Assembly: GCF_004210375.1 (NCBI RefSeq)
Contig: NC_134825.1
Span: 40,480,348 to 40,544,347 of the forward strand
DNA: 64,000 bases
Source: Tachypleus tridentatus
Lineage: Eukaryota > Arthropoda > Merostomata > Xiphosura > Limulidae
Reading direction: 5' to 3'
Positions 8,550-20,363 of the stretch are shown here, piece after piece. The notes under the pieces were generated by a model. That model saw only the letters and a list, made by a program, of their open reading frames with translations, was not told the DNA's origin and searched no databases. Numbering within the stretch: position 1 is the first letter of the stretch; each line of letters starts with the position of its first letter. A program made the position numbers and the translations under genes.

Positions 8550-11293
8550 TGTTCATAAATATTTCATTTTTGGAAAAGAAAATAATTTGAAGAATTTTTA
8601 TGATAAAATTTAAATTGTTTAATTTTAACAAAATTTAAGTCCATATAAAAATTGTCAAAATTAATGCATTTTTACATTTAGTCTTTTTTATGGTGTTTGA
8701 TACTTTAAGAATAATTAAAAATAATCGTCCAGTGCACGTGGTGTTACACAAAGTATCAGCAGGTTAATTTTGAAAATCCTAGTTTGATGGACATATACAA
8801 GTAGCTAGAACATGGTTAAACGAAAGAGCAATATAACCAACAACAAATGAAAAGTTACACAATTTGTAAGGGAAGTGTAAAAAGTATAGCGTGGAAAGAA
8901 AGTGTCTGACGTAATAGCTTCAAAGGGTGTTGAGGACATCCCGTCTGTCAGACATAAATCAATTAAGTCAGATAAAAAAAAAAGACATTTTTCAAGGAGA
9001 ATCCAGTAGCGGCTAGATTTTAGATGTTAGAGCTCAAAACATCCAAATTCCACAATCAATCACCATCCACAGCTGGTTGTGGCCATGGTGATTACCTTTA
9101 AACCATTAACCATATATATATTGCGAACCATAGTGTGTGTCCCAGTGTTCATTTGTCTTCTTTTAATTTATCTTTCCACGTTTGAAAAGCCGCGCAGGCA
9201 GGCAAAGCTGAGCATTCACTTTTGAAACGACGAGAGAACAGATATGAATGATGTTGATGCCAGATTTTATATTCGCAATCAGGATATTCTACACTATCAT
9301 TCACATTTCTGAATGTTACGTAACTCGAGGAATAAAAATGTAAATTTGTCGTATGTTATTGTTGAGCAGTTCTTACTGTTACTGAAATGCTAAAGAATTA
9401 TTTTTCGTTGTGAAACATAGAATGCAACACAATTAACCATTTTAAAGCTTATTAAATAATTTAAACTGATAGATTACTTTAAGTTCTCTCTTCTCCAGAG
9501 AATGGTGCTTTTACTAGATTAACTTAAACATTTCCAGCCACTAGAGACACCTAGGTGCATTTCCTTTTAATCTAATAAAACGGATGTTATTTATGAAGAA
9601 ATAATAGAAATAGTTCTTAATAAAATGACACCCTGAATTTTTATTTTAGTAAAATTCCAAATCTCTTGTGTTACGTATTATAATTAATTTAATATGAGTC
9701 TCTGATTTATTGTGTTACGTATGCTAATGTTAAAAATTTCAAATAACCATATATTTTAATTTAGAAGTTAATTAAATGTTAATATGTATCAAATTTATAT
9801 TTGTCACCAAGATTCATACATAGAATTTTCTTTCTTAACAAAAGTATATTTTAATATACAAATAATAATACATTCTATAATAACGGTTGTTACTAATATT
9901 TATTACAAGTATTGGTTTATATACAACAGTTTAACAAACTTAGAAACTGTAATGAGTTTTTTACTTGGTCTGGAACTGAATCTTTTATCGACGTTCACGG
10001 ATAGCAAATTAATTATTAGTTGATACACACTTCTTTTGACGGCTGACTAAACTTGAAGCACCCGTAAGTTTCACTGGCGAAAATGTCTAACGTCTTCGTA
10101 GAAATACTAACTTCCGAAGTAAATTCACTAAAGTTAACTGGTTTTTAATGTTCGAAATCTACAAACGTTTCTGGTTCAGTTCTCTAGTTTTCCGACTAAT
10201 AGATTATATTATATTATATTATAGCTTCCTAGGACTACAGCAAACTGACTGTAGCTGTCCAATAATATTATTCTTCTGTCGGTGCGTCGGTTTTTTATAG
10301 TAATCACGTGAGTTTCTCGAAGTTTCAATAATGATCATGCACGCCAGCGTTTTCCTAAAACAAGTATTGCTGATTCTTACTCTCAAGAATCTTCCACAAA
10401 TTCATAGAACAGGCGGGACTTGCACAAACATACTCAAGAGTATACGTCAAATGGAAAAAAAGAAAACTACACTGAAACAAACATAAGCACCGAAATAAAC
10501 GTACAACAGTAAATCTGTTACACTTTCTATTACACAAAACAATAAGAACTACAAAACTTTGCCTTTTATAATTAGCTCACTAAGAAATCAAGAATCCATC
10601 TTCCGCCCATTATCAAAACCATTCAAGTTTAACCCGGGCTATCTGAGATGAATTCAGTTCGAATTATCTCTTTGCAACTGAACCATTCCAGGTTCAGATT
10701 AATGAATGTTTCACAAACCAGATAAAACATTGGGGTTCAGAGGTGTTATTTATTTACACAATCTTTACGTACTAACGTTCTCTCAAAAATCTCACACAGA
10801 AAATAATCGTATCCATAGTTTCTAAATAAATATTTATTATTTAGCACGTTATTGTAAGTAATTTGTAATAATACTTTATGGGAAGAGATCGGGTGCTTTG
10901 ATAATGTACGTATTTATTTTACTAACAAACATACATTGGATCCACGAGTAACACAGTTTTAACTCTATTACGTACTTTGGAGTAACAATCGTACCTATAA
11001 GTTATATATAAGTTTTAATATGTATTGGGATTTGGAATATTCTCTCCAGCATCCAAATCCTGTCTTCTATTTAATCCTTCTCACTAGTTGTTGCTTTAAA
11101 TCCAGGTTTCTTGGATTTACATCTGATAGGCTGGATATCCTTAACGCTTTTGGTTACTACTTTTGTTTAAATATTACATCTTTTTTTCTTACCTTTGAAA
11201 CTAATTATTTATTAATTTATTAATAATTATACGTTATCATACACGTAGCTTACATAAATTAAGGAGGGAAAAACATTTTACTTAAAAAAAGTA
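8550..11293. other. No gene recognised
   Basis: AT-rich, with only short open frames of low-complexity composition. The only structure seen is the dispersed repeat copy at about 10095-10450. Confidence 0.5.
10095..10450 (+). repeat. Unclassified dispersed repeat, copy 1
   Basis: It shares several blocks in the same order with 41215-41560: GTTCGAAATCTACAAACGTT, TTTTCCGACTAATA, TATAGCTTCC, AACTG..TGT, TTTTATA, then GTTTCTCGAAGTTTCA and a stretch around CACGCCAG. The two copies share orientation but are well diverged. No coding motif is visible. A non-autonomous retroelement or LTR piece is possible. Confidence 0.5.
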
Positions 11294-11806
11294 GAAAAAT
11301 TCAAAAACAGAATGACACACGCGACACAAGGCCAGCTGAAAAATTCAAAAACAGAATGACACACGCGACACATGGCCAGCTGAAAAATTCAAAAACAGAA
11401 CGACACACGCGACACAAGGCCAGCTGAAAAAATAGAACGACACACGCGACACAAGGCCAGCTGAAAAATTCAAAAACAGAACACACGCGACCAAGACCAG
11501 CTGAAAAAAAAACAGAACGACACACGCGACACAAGGCCAGCTGAAAAATTCAAAAACAGAACGACACACGCGACACAAGACCAGCTGAAAAATTCAAAAA
11601 CAGAACGACACACGCGACACAAGGCCAGCTGAAAAATTCAAAAACAGAACGACACACGCGACACAAGGCCAGCTGAAAAATTCAAAAACAGAACGACACA
11701 CGCGACACAAGACCAGCTGAAAAATTCAAAAACAGAACGACACACGCGACACAAGGCCAGCTGAAAAATTCAAAAACAGAACGACACACGCGACACAAGG
11801 CCAGCT
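11294..11806. repeat. Minisatellite, 44-bp unit, 12 copies
   Basis: The unit begins GAAAAATTCAAAAACAGAAC and ends CACAAGGCCAGCT. Twelve units can be counted by the CCAGCT end. Three central units (about 11421-11540) are shortened. Minus-strand open frames over it (repeating FFSWPCVACV) arise from the repeat and are not genes. Confidence 0.97.
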
Positions 11807-11871
11807 TACACCTAACGTTTACATTGTTAAAAAAATAAGGTACTGTGTGGTTCGGTTGTTGTCTCTGGAAG

Positions 11872-12502
11872 AAGTATTCACGTGGAGGTGGAGATTAGTA
11901 TTTATTAAGTATTCACGTGGAGGTGGAGATTAGTATTTATTAAGTATTCACGTGGAGGTGGAGATTAGTATTTATTAAGTATTCACGTGGAGGTGGAGAT
12001 TAGTATTTATTAAGTATTCACGTGGAGGTGGAGATTAGTATTTATTAAGTATTCACGTGGAGGTGGAGATTAGTATTTATTAAGTATTCACGTGGAGGTG
12101 GAGATTAGTATTTATTAAGTATTCACGTGGAGGTGGAGATTAGTATTTATTAAGTATTCACGTGGAGGTGGAGATTAGTATTTATTAAGTATTCACGTGG
12201 AGGTGGAGATTAGTATTTATTAAGTATTCACGTGGAGGTGGAGATTAGTATTTATTAAGTATTCACGTGGAGGTGGAGATTAGTATTTATTAAGTATTCA
12301 CGTGGAGGTGGAGATTAGTATTTATTAAGTATTCACGTGGAGGTGGAGATTAGTATTTATTAAGTATTCACGTGGAGGTGGAGATTAGTATTTATTAAGT
12401 ATTCACGTGGAGGTGGAGATTAGTATTTATTAAGTATTCACGTGGAGGTGGAGATTAGTATTTATTAAGTATTCACGTGGAGGTGGAGATTAGTATTTAT
12501 TA
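11872..12502. repeat. Homogeneous minisatellite, 35-bp unit, 18 copies, one CACGTG per unit
   Basis: Eighteen consecutive 35-bp units (AAGTATTCACGTGGAGGTGG...) appear identical by eye. Each holds the palindrome CACGTG, an E-box, so the array places 18 E-boxes at 35-bp spacing. The lack of divergence points to very recent expansion or strong homogenisation. It starts 65 bp after the 44-bp array. Confidence 0.98.
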
Positions 12503-13042
12503 GAATTAATCTCTCCTGCCTTCCCCATAAACTTCTCCCCCTTCCAAAAAGTGCTTCAGGCGATAATAACTATTATTGTAAATTTAAACCAAATAAAAAT
12601 ATAGGAAATGAGCAATAGCTGTAGATCTCAGAAATATCCTAGAATTTCTCCGTTAATAATTTTAGTTCCGTAACATCCATCTGTTAACTTACAAAATCAT
12701 TTGAGCGCAGTGTGTTCTATAGGTAACCAGATATATGATCTATAATGCATATATGATGTATGCATTTGAAACGCAACAGTTACTTATCTTAAACGAATCA
12801 GTTTAGTATTACTAATTTCTTATCTTGGAGATAGTTATAACCAGTTTCAATTTATAATATTAAAATGTGTTATTGTTTATATTTCGAAAATAACCTGACG
12901 TGTTTAATTATAGTTTGTTGATTAAATCCATTTGAAGATTAATATTTGGATGTTTGTTTGTTTGCCAAATCTGTGCAGTTGTTTATAATAGTTTGCTTAA
13001 ATATTATGAATCACTACCGATATCCCCCTACCCCCTCACCCC
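12503..13042. other. No gene recognised
   Basis: A pyrimidine-rich stretch at 12510-12545 follows the array, then AT-rich sequence with no recognised element. Confidence 0.5.
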
Positions 13043-13155
13043 CAAGTGGCATAGTGGTATATATGCAAACTTATACCACTAAAAGTCGGGTCTCGATATC
13101 CGTGGTGGGCATAGCAGAGATAGCCCATTGTGTAACTTTGTGCTTAACTACAAGT
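13043..13155 (+). mobile_element. Family B SINE
   Basis: It has CCAAGTGGCATAGTGGTATA, the B-box-like GGGTCTCGATATCC and the tail GTAACTTTGTGCTTAACTAC. Confidence 0.85.
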
Positions 13156-13387
13156 AAAATACACATTTCCATTAGGAAACAGGTGGTCGTAGAATTCAAA
13201 TAAAACTCTTTTTATGACTAATATTGATATCAAAAATACCATTAAATAATTTAATTTCAAGGCCTAAATAACAGGCACTTGTGTTTTCGAATAAAGTTTT
13301 TTGGAAGCTTTAATATGGTTAATAAACTTTTGTTTAGTTAATCAACTGAAAACATTTATCTGTGTCAGTTTAAATAATTATTACATT

Positions 13388-13517
13388 CTGTTTGTTTGTT
13401 TTAAGTTAAGCACAAAGCTACACAATTGCTGTCTGTGCTCTGCCTATCACAGGTATCGAATACCGGTCTCTAGTGGTGTAATTTCACAAACATATCGCTG
13501 TGCCACTAGGGAGAACT
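13388..13517 (-). mobile_element. Family B SINE
   Basis: It has TTAAGCACAAAGCTACACAA, CTGTGCTCTGCCTATCACAG and GTATCGAATACCGG, ending CATATCGCTGTGCCACTAGG. It is a well-preserved minus-oriented copy. Confidence 0.88.
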
Positions 13518-13729
13518 TCAGTATAGAAAATATTACAAATAAATCCGAAATTACAGTTAATATTAACTGCTACACATTTTACTTCTCATTGTTTTAGATT
13601 TTAATTCAAAAAATTAGAGACACTGGATATTTATTTATATTAGTATGCAGAAGTTTAATTATGAGTGTAATAGACGCGTACAATTTTCATTTTCAAGGAA
13701 AACATGTAGCTTAATTATGTCAATATTAT

Positions 13730-13960
13730 TCACAGATAATATTGTTTGTATGTCCAATGTCTTCACAGATAATATTGTTTGTATGTTCAATGTCTTCACA
13801 GATAATATTGTTTGTATGTTCAATGTCTTCACAGATAATATTGTTTGAATGTCCAATGTCTTCACAGATAATATTTTTTGTATGTTCAATGTCTTCACAG
13901 ATAATATTGTTTGTATGTCCAATGTCTTCACAGATAATATTGTTTGTATGTTCAATGTCT
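13730..13960. repeat. Minisatellite, 33-bp unit, 7 copies
   Basis: The unit runs TCACAGATAATATTGTTTGT through to CAATGTCT. The array length is 231 bp, exactly 7 x 33. Because 33 is a multiple of three, open frames run through it on both strands; these are repeat artefacts. Confidence 0.97.
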
Positions 13961-15350
13961 AAAGGATTCATGAATGCATTATTGTTATATAGGACTGGGC
14001 CAATTGGAATTACAAACTTATGAATAATAGCAGGTAATTCAATTTTTTAAACGAAAAATAATTTGATGTAAGTATTTATGAGTGTGCTTTAATGTTGATT
14101 ATAATATATCAAATGGTAATTTTAGGTATTACTTGTTTAAAAAACCTAATAATTACAAACTCTCAATGATGTAATTTGATTATACCATTCACTTTAACAC
14201 GATATAAGTTGAAAATATTCTGCCTAAGACCCGCAATTTAGACATGAAAATTAACAAGGTTAAGTAGGTTATTTTAGAACAATTTTAAGAGATCATCACG
14301 TCGTCACAGACCACGTCGCTACGCCTGGTCATGATCTAGCTGTCAGTGAAGGTCTTGACAATAGCCGTACATTGTAATTTCCATTTCAAAAGGCTCTGTC
14401 CTGAGGCTTTCATGTCGAAAGGACACACTTCCTCCATTGTAGCTTCACATAATACATCTAATGTACGTAGATAACAGTCTCCAAATACCCCTTTCAATCG
14501 TTCAAACGCACAAAACATCCATACGAGATGAGTATGTCGACTCATCTAGTATGATCAGCTATTTTTTCTCTCTTCAGTTGATGATCGAAAGGCATGTGGT
14601 AAAAATAACGTCTGTATACATGACTTGTTTTGCTTCACCAAACAGAAATTACTTTCGATCGTGTTGTGTGCTGGAACACGTGGACGGCTTTTTGTTACTG
14701 AGTTGTTTCACCTATACGAACACACAATCATGATCAGTGTATGAATATTTTACTTCGGTGGTATCATTGTAGCAACGTAACGTCAAACAGTATCAAAATA
14801 TAGTTCTGTTAAGAACCTTGAATAACGTTGTCACATTATTTGCTGAATTGCATATTTGATTTTTTTTATTATAATGCACTCAAGTTTTGTACATATCTTA
14901 TTTTAAAAGAAACGAGTTATGTTAGAAATTGTATAATTTTTTTGTTTGCGATGTCACAAACATCCTGAAAATGAATTCACTTTAATTCATTTTTAGTTTT
15001 ACTATTTCTTCTGACTTCACTTTTTTGTATTTTGATTACGAAAATTTCCTAGGCAGAAGCACTTAACAGTGAAAAATTACCATTTTGTGTTTAGATTCCA
15101 TACGGTAGTATTGTTACAATGTTGATTTATTCCGTAAGGATATAAGACTTTTAATTTAAAAAAATATGGAAATTTTCATATTGTAGGTGATTTAAGTCTG
15201 TACCAACTAGATCTAAAGTAATTATTAATACAGAAGCAAAAGAATGATTCTACAACGTTTTATCTTAATGTTTCAAACCACTGCATAAATTACAGGTAAA
15301 AAGACACATCACATTTTTTTTATCTTAGAAAAAATGTTACCATTTATGGC
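13961..15350. other. No gene recognised
   Basis: AT-rich. A minus-strand open frame at 14545-14336 (69 residues) has mixed composition but no motif I recognise and no splice context, so it is not called. Confidence 0.4.
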
Positions 15351-15470
15351 TTGTTTTGAATTTGGCAAAAAGCTACTCGAGGGCTATCTGCGCTAGCCAT
15401 CTCTATTTCAGAAGTGTAAGACTAGAGGGAAGGCAGCTAGTCATCACCATCCTCCGCCAACTGTTGTCCA
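15351..15470 (-). mobile_element. Family A SINE, 5'-truncated
   Basis: Only the tail half is present: AAAAAGCTACTCGAGGGCTA, AAGACTAGAGGGAAGGCAGC and CGCCAACTGTTG. The tRNA-like head is missing. Confidence 0.85.
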
Positions 15471-16104
15471 ATATTTTATAACACACCAAACTTGATAATA
15501 TGAAATATGTTTAGCAGAACATTGCTGTTCGACAACCTAGGTTTACAATACTCTAATCACTGGGTCAGACATGGCTCGAATATAATTTATGTTACTTCTG
15601 TAAGCGTAAGTGGTAAGAAAACCAAACAATTAGGTGTAAGTTCGTTTTATCCAGTTTAATAGTGCATTAATCACGTCCAGAATTGGTTGTGATTCAACTA
15701 AAATGAGACCCCTGTATTTCTACTGTTTATTTCAGATAACCAAAACAAATTACTCGTAACGCTTGAAATTGAAAAAAAAAGTATATTAAAAAATGTTTAG
15801 GTAGAATAGGGTTTACTATCGCAGGTTTTACGTGCGTTAAAAAATGAATGACTTTAAGTGAATTATATATCACAGACACATCTGTTTACCTAAGACCTGT
15901 CGACTTTACAGTCATTATAATGGTATTTTGTTGCCAGTAATTTATCAGTTATTATACCATTATGTCTAAACTCAAGTACCTCATGTTTATTACGAAATCA
16001 GAATATTTTTAGTAAAAGAACAGTGACAGAGATGACAATTTTTCATTAAACTCGTTTTAAGAACACTAATTATGACGTAAAATGTCATTTTCCACCAAGA
16101 CTTC
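15471..16104. other. No gene recognised
   Basis: AT-rich with short homopolymer runs. No element recognised. Confidence 0.5.
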
Positions 16105-16275
16105 TATTAAGAAAACTGTGAAATAAGCATTACCTTTCCACCCATATTCTATTAAAAAAACTGCGACATAAGTATTACCTTTCTACCCTGACTTGTATTA
16201 AGAAAAGTGTAACATAAGCATTACCTTTCTATCCATATTCTATTAAAAAAATCTGTGAAATAAGTATTACATGTA
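16105..16275. repeat. Short degenerate tandem repeat, about 45-bp unit, 4 copies
   Basis: Four imperfect copies of a unit containing ATTAAGAAAACTGTGAAATA and GCATTACCTTTC can be aligned. Copies are clearly diverged, so this is an old or small array. Confidence 0.8.
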
Positions 16276-16987
16276 AATAATTCGATTTGTTCAACAGCTA
16301 ATGCCATTTTAATGATTTTCTGGAATGAAACCCAAATAAACTTCAGAAAAGAAATAAAAGGTTTAACGAAACGTTTGATCATACGCTTTGTACCAATTTA
16401 AAATAAATATTTCATTAACCTTACAGAAAAAAAAAACAATTCTTAGAATACAAGAATAATAACATAATTGGAGAAGCATTTAGGTTAAGCACAACTTTGT
16501 TCGAAGGAAAACACATTTTTACAGGGGACTTAATAAACTGATAAAAATAGAAAAAAATCAGTTATCTGTTACAGATGTATCAGTTTCCAATAATCCAATT
16601 ATAATATTTTTTATGAAAATAATTTAACTACTTCCCTTATAACAGGTTAAATAAAACTTGAAGTAAGAGTAGACCCAACTAATTACATTTTGCTGAAATG
16701 TTTTAAGCTATCTTATCTATCAATATATTATTTAGAAAAGCCAAAACTTAAAAGAAAGAGAACACATCAAAAGGACGAACAGCGGGAATCCTATGTAGCA
16801 TATTCAAACTATAGGTAATATATATGTGTTATAAGTGTGACCACTCTTGTTTATCAGTATATACATATATATCCATATGGAACTAACAAACAGGCAGTTA
16901 TTAAAATGGACTTCTCTGTTTTTGATAAAAAATGAGGTAAAAACTGTTATAGTAACAACGGAGAATATTAGTTTATAATGTTGAAAC
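16276..16987. other. No gene recognised
   Basis: AT-rich sequence with no supported feature. Confidence 0.5.
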
Positions 16988-17265
16988 AATTGTTTTGTTT
17001 TTGAATCTTACGCAAAGCTACACGAGGGCTATCTGCGCTAGCCGTCCATAATTTTGCAGTGTAAGACTAGAGAGAAGGCAGCTAGTCATCACCACCCACC
17101 GCCAACTCTTGGGTTACTCTTTTACCAACGAATAGTGGGATTGGCTATCACATTATAACGCCCCCACGGCTGGGAGGGTGAGAATGTTTGGCGCGACGGG
17201 GATGCAAACCCGCGATCCTCAGATTACGAGTCGCACGCCTTAACACGCTTGGCCATGCCGGATCC
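16988..17265 (-). mobile_element. Family A SINE
   Basis: Complete minus copy. The head at the right has TGGCCAAGCGTGTTAAGGCG and the B box GGGTTTGCATCCCC (one base off the consensus). The body has ACGCAAAGCTACACGAGGGC. Confidence 0.92.
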
Positions 17266-17505
17266 GAGTGAGTTAATCTCATTCAATGCACAGAAGCCCA
17301 TGATTGAATGGTTGTGGTTGGGAATATCGAATTGGAAGGTTCGAGATTCATACTTATGATATCATCTTAAACACCCTTTACATTCTCAGCTCTAGACGTG
17401 TTTTAAAAATTATGAGAGTCAATTTTTGATCGATAGTTCCAAATTAATGTTGGATGTGCCTGAACCTTGGGGTTCATGATCTTGCCGTATAGCACTGGTC
17501 TCACT

Positions 17506-17753
17506 TTAACCTGTTGAGTGCCGTAGACGAGATAACTCGTCCAAGCCGATCGGTAACACAGTGCCTCGGACGAGTTAGTTCGTTCTCAATAATACCTAAC
17601 TTCAACGCTAGATGTCAGCACAATACAGGATTTGACCTACTTACAAACTGTTTCACTTTCGATCCAAAATGGCGTCACGAAAAAAATGTACAAAATAAAG
17701 AAGCATTAAAGTTGTATTGTAGCAGCTGAAATGCTTGGCAGTCAACAGGTTAA
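17506..17753. mobile_element. piggyBac-type MITE, 248 bp with TTAA flanks
   Basis: The ends are TTAACCTGTTGAGTGCC and its near-perfect inverted copy GGCAGTCAACAGGTTAA, each abutting TTAA, the target used by piggyBac transposases. The interior has a subterminal hairpin GACGAG-ATAA-CTCGTC at 17526-17541 and no transposase. An open frame of 71 residues across it has no recognisable domain and ends inside the element. It would need a transposase from elsewhere to move. Confidence 0.8.
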
Positions 17754-18404
17754 ATGTCTTTAGTGTTTAGAATTAAACATAAGTATAGTTCAAACATATT
17801 CTAGACTCAAAGAGTTGAATAAAGAAAAGTTTATTCTTGCTTTATATGCTTAAATGATCTTTCGAAAATCTTTCTTTCTTTTATCATTAAATATTACTGC
17901 GTCGAAAATATTGGAATTATGAAAAAAGTAACACATAATTCATAAAATACGAAATTATAAAAAAATCAGTAACATACCCTTTCGAAAATCAGTAAATTTT
18001 GCTGTAACAGTTTTGAGGTTCAGTTTGATTACATAATGTTAAATACTCAAGTGAAATAAAATTTTTGCAATTTTTCAATAAGTTGTATTCCATTTATGGT
18101 GATTGGAATTACGATACTTTGAAGTAGAACCTACATCTTTTTGTCATTGTTTTATTTTGCTTCTGTCAGATATTTTATACAATGGGTTTTATAATTATTT
18201 GTTTATATATATATATAAACCACAGTTTAAACTGTTCCCCTATCTTTTGCTTTTATAACAAGACGTTCATGTTTGCTGTAATCATGTATATATATATATA
18301 TATTAATAGTATTTTCGGGATCCGATAGATGGTAGGACCATCAAAAGCCACCTGCCGGGTGAATTTGTATAGTAGAGAGCGAAGGTAGCGTGTATCGGTT
18401 GGTT
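17754..18404. other. No gene recognised, two TA microsatellites
   Basis: TA runs lie at about 18207-18219 and 18285-18303. The following 100 bp becomes more GC-rich and leads into the promoter-like segment. Confidence 0.5.
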
Positions 18405-18559
18405 TATAAAAGGTGTATGGGTCGGTAGGTTAGACAGCTCGAGAATCATTGGCTCGGTCGTATGCTTAAAGTTTTAATCTTGAACACTACCTTCTGATTT
18501 TAGTCGTTACCCACAACGTGGACTTAGCACTGAGCAAATGGTGTATTTTATTTATAAAG
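18405..18559 (+). promoter_or_regulatory. TATA box and candidate first exon with splice donor
   Basis: TATAAAAGG lies at 18405-18413. A transcript starting about 30 bp later would run to AAAG/GTAAGA at 18559, a good donor. The segment has more balanced base composition than its surroundings. The next strong plus-strand acceptor linked to a real coding exon is at 24375, directly upstream of the cadherin start, so this could be the cadherin gene's non-coding first exon with a 5.8-kb intron. A solo LTR is an alternative, because LTRs also carry a TATA box and a leader with a donor. Confidence 0.35.
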
Positions 18560-19033
18560 GTAAGATTTTTTTTTCCTAACAAAACTGTGAATCGTTCGAA
18601 GAATCTCAGGTACGAGAAGAATGCTTATGTCAATAACGTGAATCAGGGAGAGATTGTGTCGCTAGGATTCTTCTCTGTTTATACGAATCTAGGTTTAACA
18701 TTGGAAAGTGGTCAACAATAAATGTTGACGTTCTAGAGAGCGTCCTTGTGAAATAGACACAGAGTTATAAAAATCACAATTAATACATCGAGTGGAACAT
18801 TTATCATCGTTTAAGAACAAAATGTGAGAGAAAAGGGAAAGGCTATGTAGTTGAGGGTTCAATGATGCAACTTATAACGTAAAAGGCAGTTTAAGAAGTT
18901 CGTGAAATTAAATGTGAGCTTTCATGAAGAAACACTAATGGGTTATCTAGCAAATGAATTCCTAAAGGGTTTTTAATTAATAAGAACCGTCTGAAATAAA
19001 ACCTAATCTACTTAGTGTTGAAATAAGAAATTG

Positions 19034-19155
19034 AGTACCCTAGTAACTCATTGGTAAACTTGCAAGCTTACGACGTAAAGTTTCAGGTTTCGATATCCGT
19101 AGTAGGTAGAGCACAGATAGCACATTTTGTTGCTTTGTGCTAAGCAACAACCAAA
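19034..19155 (+). mobile_element. Family B SINE
   Basis: It has ACCCTAGTAACTCATTGGTA, the B-box-like AGGTTTCGATATCC and the tail TTGCTTTGTGCTAAGCAACA. The 23-bp array starts about 15 bp after it. Confidence 0.8.
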
Positions 19156-19168
19156 CTAAGTAGTGCAA

Positions 19169-20154
19169 CCTTATAGTATAACGTATTAAACTCTTAAAGT
19201 ATAACTTATTTAACTCTTATAGTATAACTTATTTAACTCTTATAGTATAACGTATTAAACTCTTAAAGTATAACTTATTTAACTCTTATAGTATAACTTA
19301 TTTAACTCTTATAGTATAACTTATTTAACTCTTAAAGTATAACTTATTTAACTCTTACAGTATAATTTATTTAACTCTTAAAGTATAACTTATTTAACTC
19401 TTAAAGTATAACTTATTTAACTCTTATAGTATAACTTATTTAACTCTTAAAGTATAACTTATTTAACTCTTACAGTATAACGTATTTAACTCTTAAAGTA
19501 TAACTTATTTAACTCTTAAAGTATAACTTATTTAACTCTTAAAGTATAACTGATTTAACTCTTACAGTATAACGTATTTAACTCTTATAGTATAACTTAT
19601 TTAACTCTTAAAGTATAAATTATTTAACTCTTAAAGTATAACTTATTTAACTCTTATAGTATAACATATTTAACTCTTAAAGTATAACTTATTTAACTCT
19701 TAAAGTATAACGTATTTAACTCTTATAGTATAACTTATTTAACTCTTAAAGTATAACTTATTTAACTCTTATAGTATAACGTATTAAACTCTTAAAGTAT
19801 AACTTATTTAACTCTTATAGTATAACGCATTTAACTATTAAAGTATAACTTATTTAACTCTTACAGTATAATTTATTTAACTCTTAAAGTATAAATTATT
19901 TAACTCTTAAAGTATAACTTATTTAACTCTTATAGTATAACGTATTTAACTCTTATAGTATATCTTATTTAACTCTTAAAGTATAACTTATTTAACTCTT
20001 ATGGTATAACTTATTTAACTCTTATAGTATAACGTATTTAACTCTTATAGTATATCTTATTTAACTCTTAAAGTATAACTTATTTAACTCTTAAAGTATA
20101 ACTTATTTAACTCTTATAGTATAACATATTTAACTCTTAAAGTATAAGTTATTT
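19169..20154. repeat. Minisatellite, 23-bp unit, about 43 copies
   Basis: The unit is ACTCTTATAGTATAACTTAT plus TTA. Variants alternate between TTATAGT and TTAAAGT and between AACTTATT and AACGTATT, and mixed variants recur in blocks. It is extremely AT-rich and without coding potential. Confidence 0.97.
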
Positions 20155-20363
20155 CAAAATCTGAAATAAGACATAATTATCTAATTCTTCAATATTTAGT
20201 TTTAATTTTTCCTGTAAAGTTCTCAAAAACAAGTATTGTCAATGTATTGAAATACTAGCGATTAACAAAAACATATCCGATTAATTTAAAAAATCTTTTC
20301 AGCCACAATTTATATACAACCCTTACATATCCTACTTTTATAACAAGATAGACTTGTTTTATA

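Noticed and set aside
9784..10023. 79-residue plus-strand frame
   Set aside because: AT-driven composition, no motif and no splice or promoter context.
11301..11578. Minus-strand cysteine-rich open frames
   Set aside because: They are translations of the 44-bp minisatellite; composition and length follow the unit, with no start or splice context.
13659..14023. Open frames on both strands at the 33-bp array
   Set aside because: The unit length is a multiple of three, so frames stay open by repetition alone.
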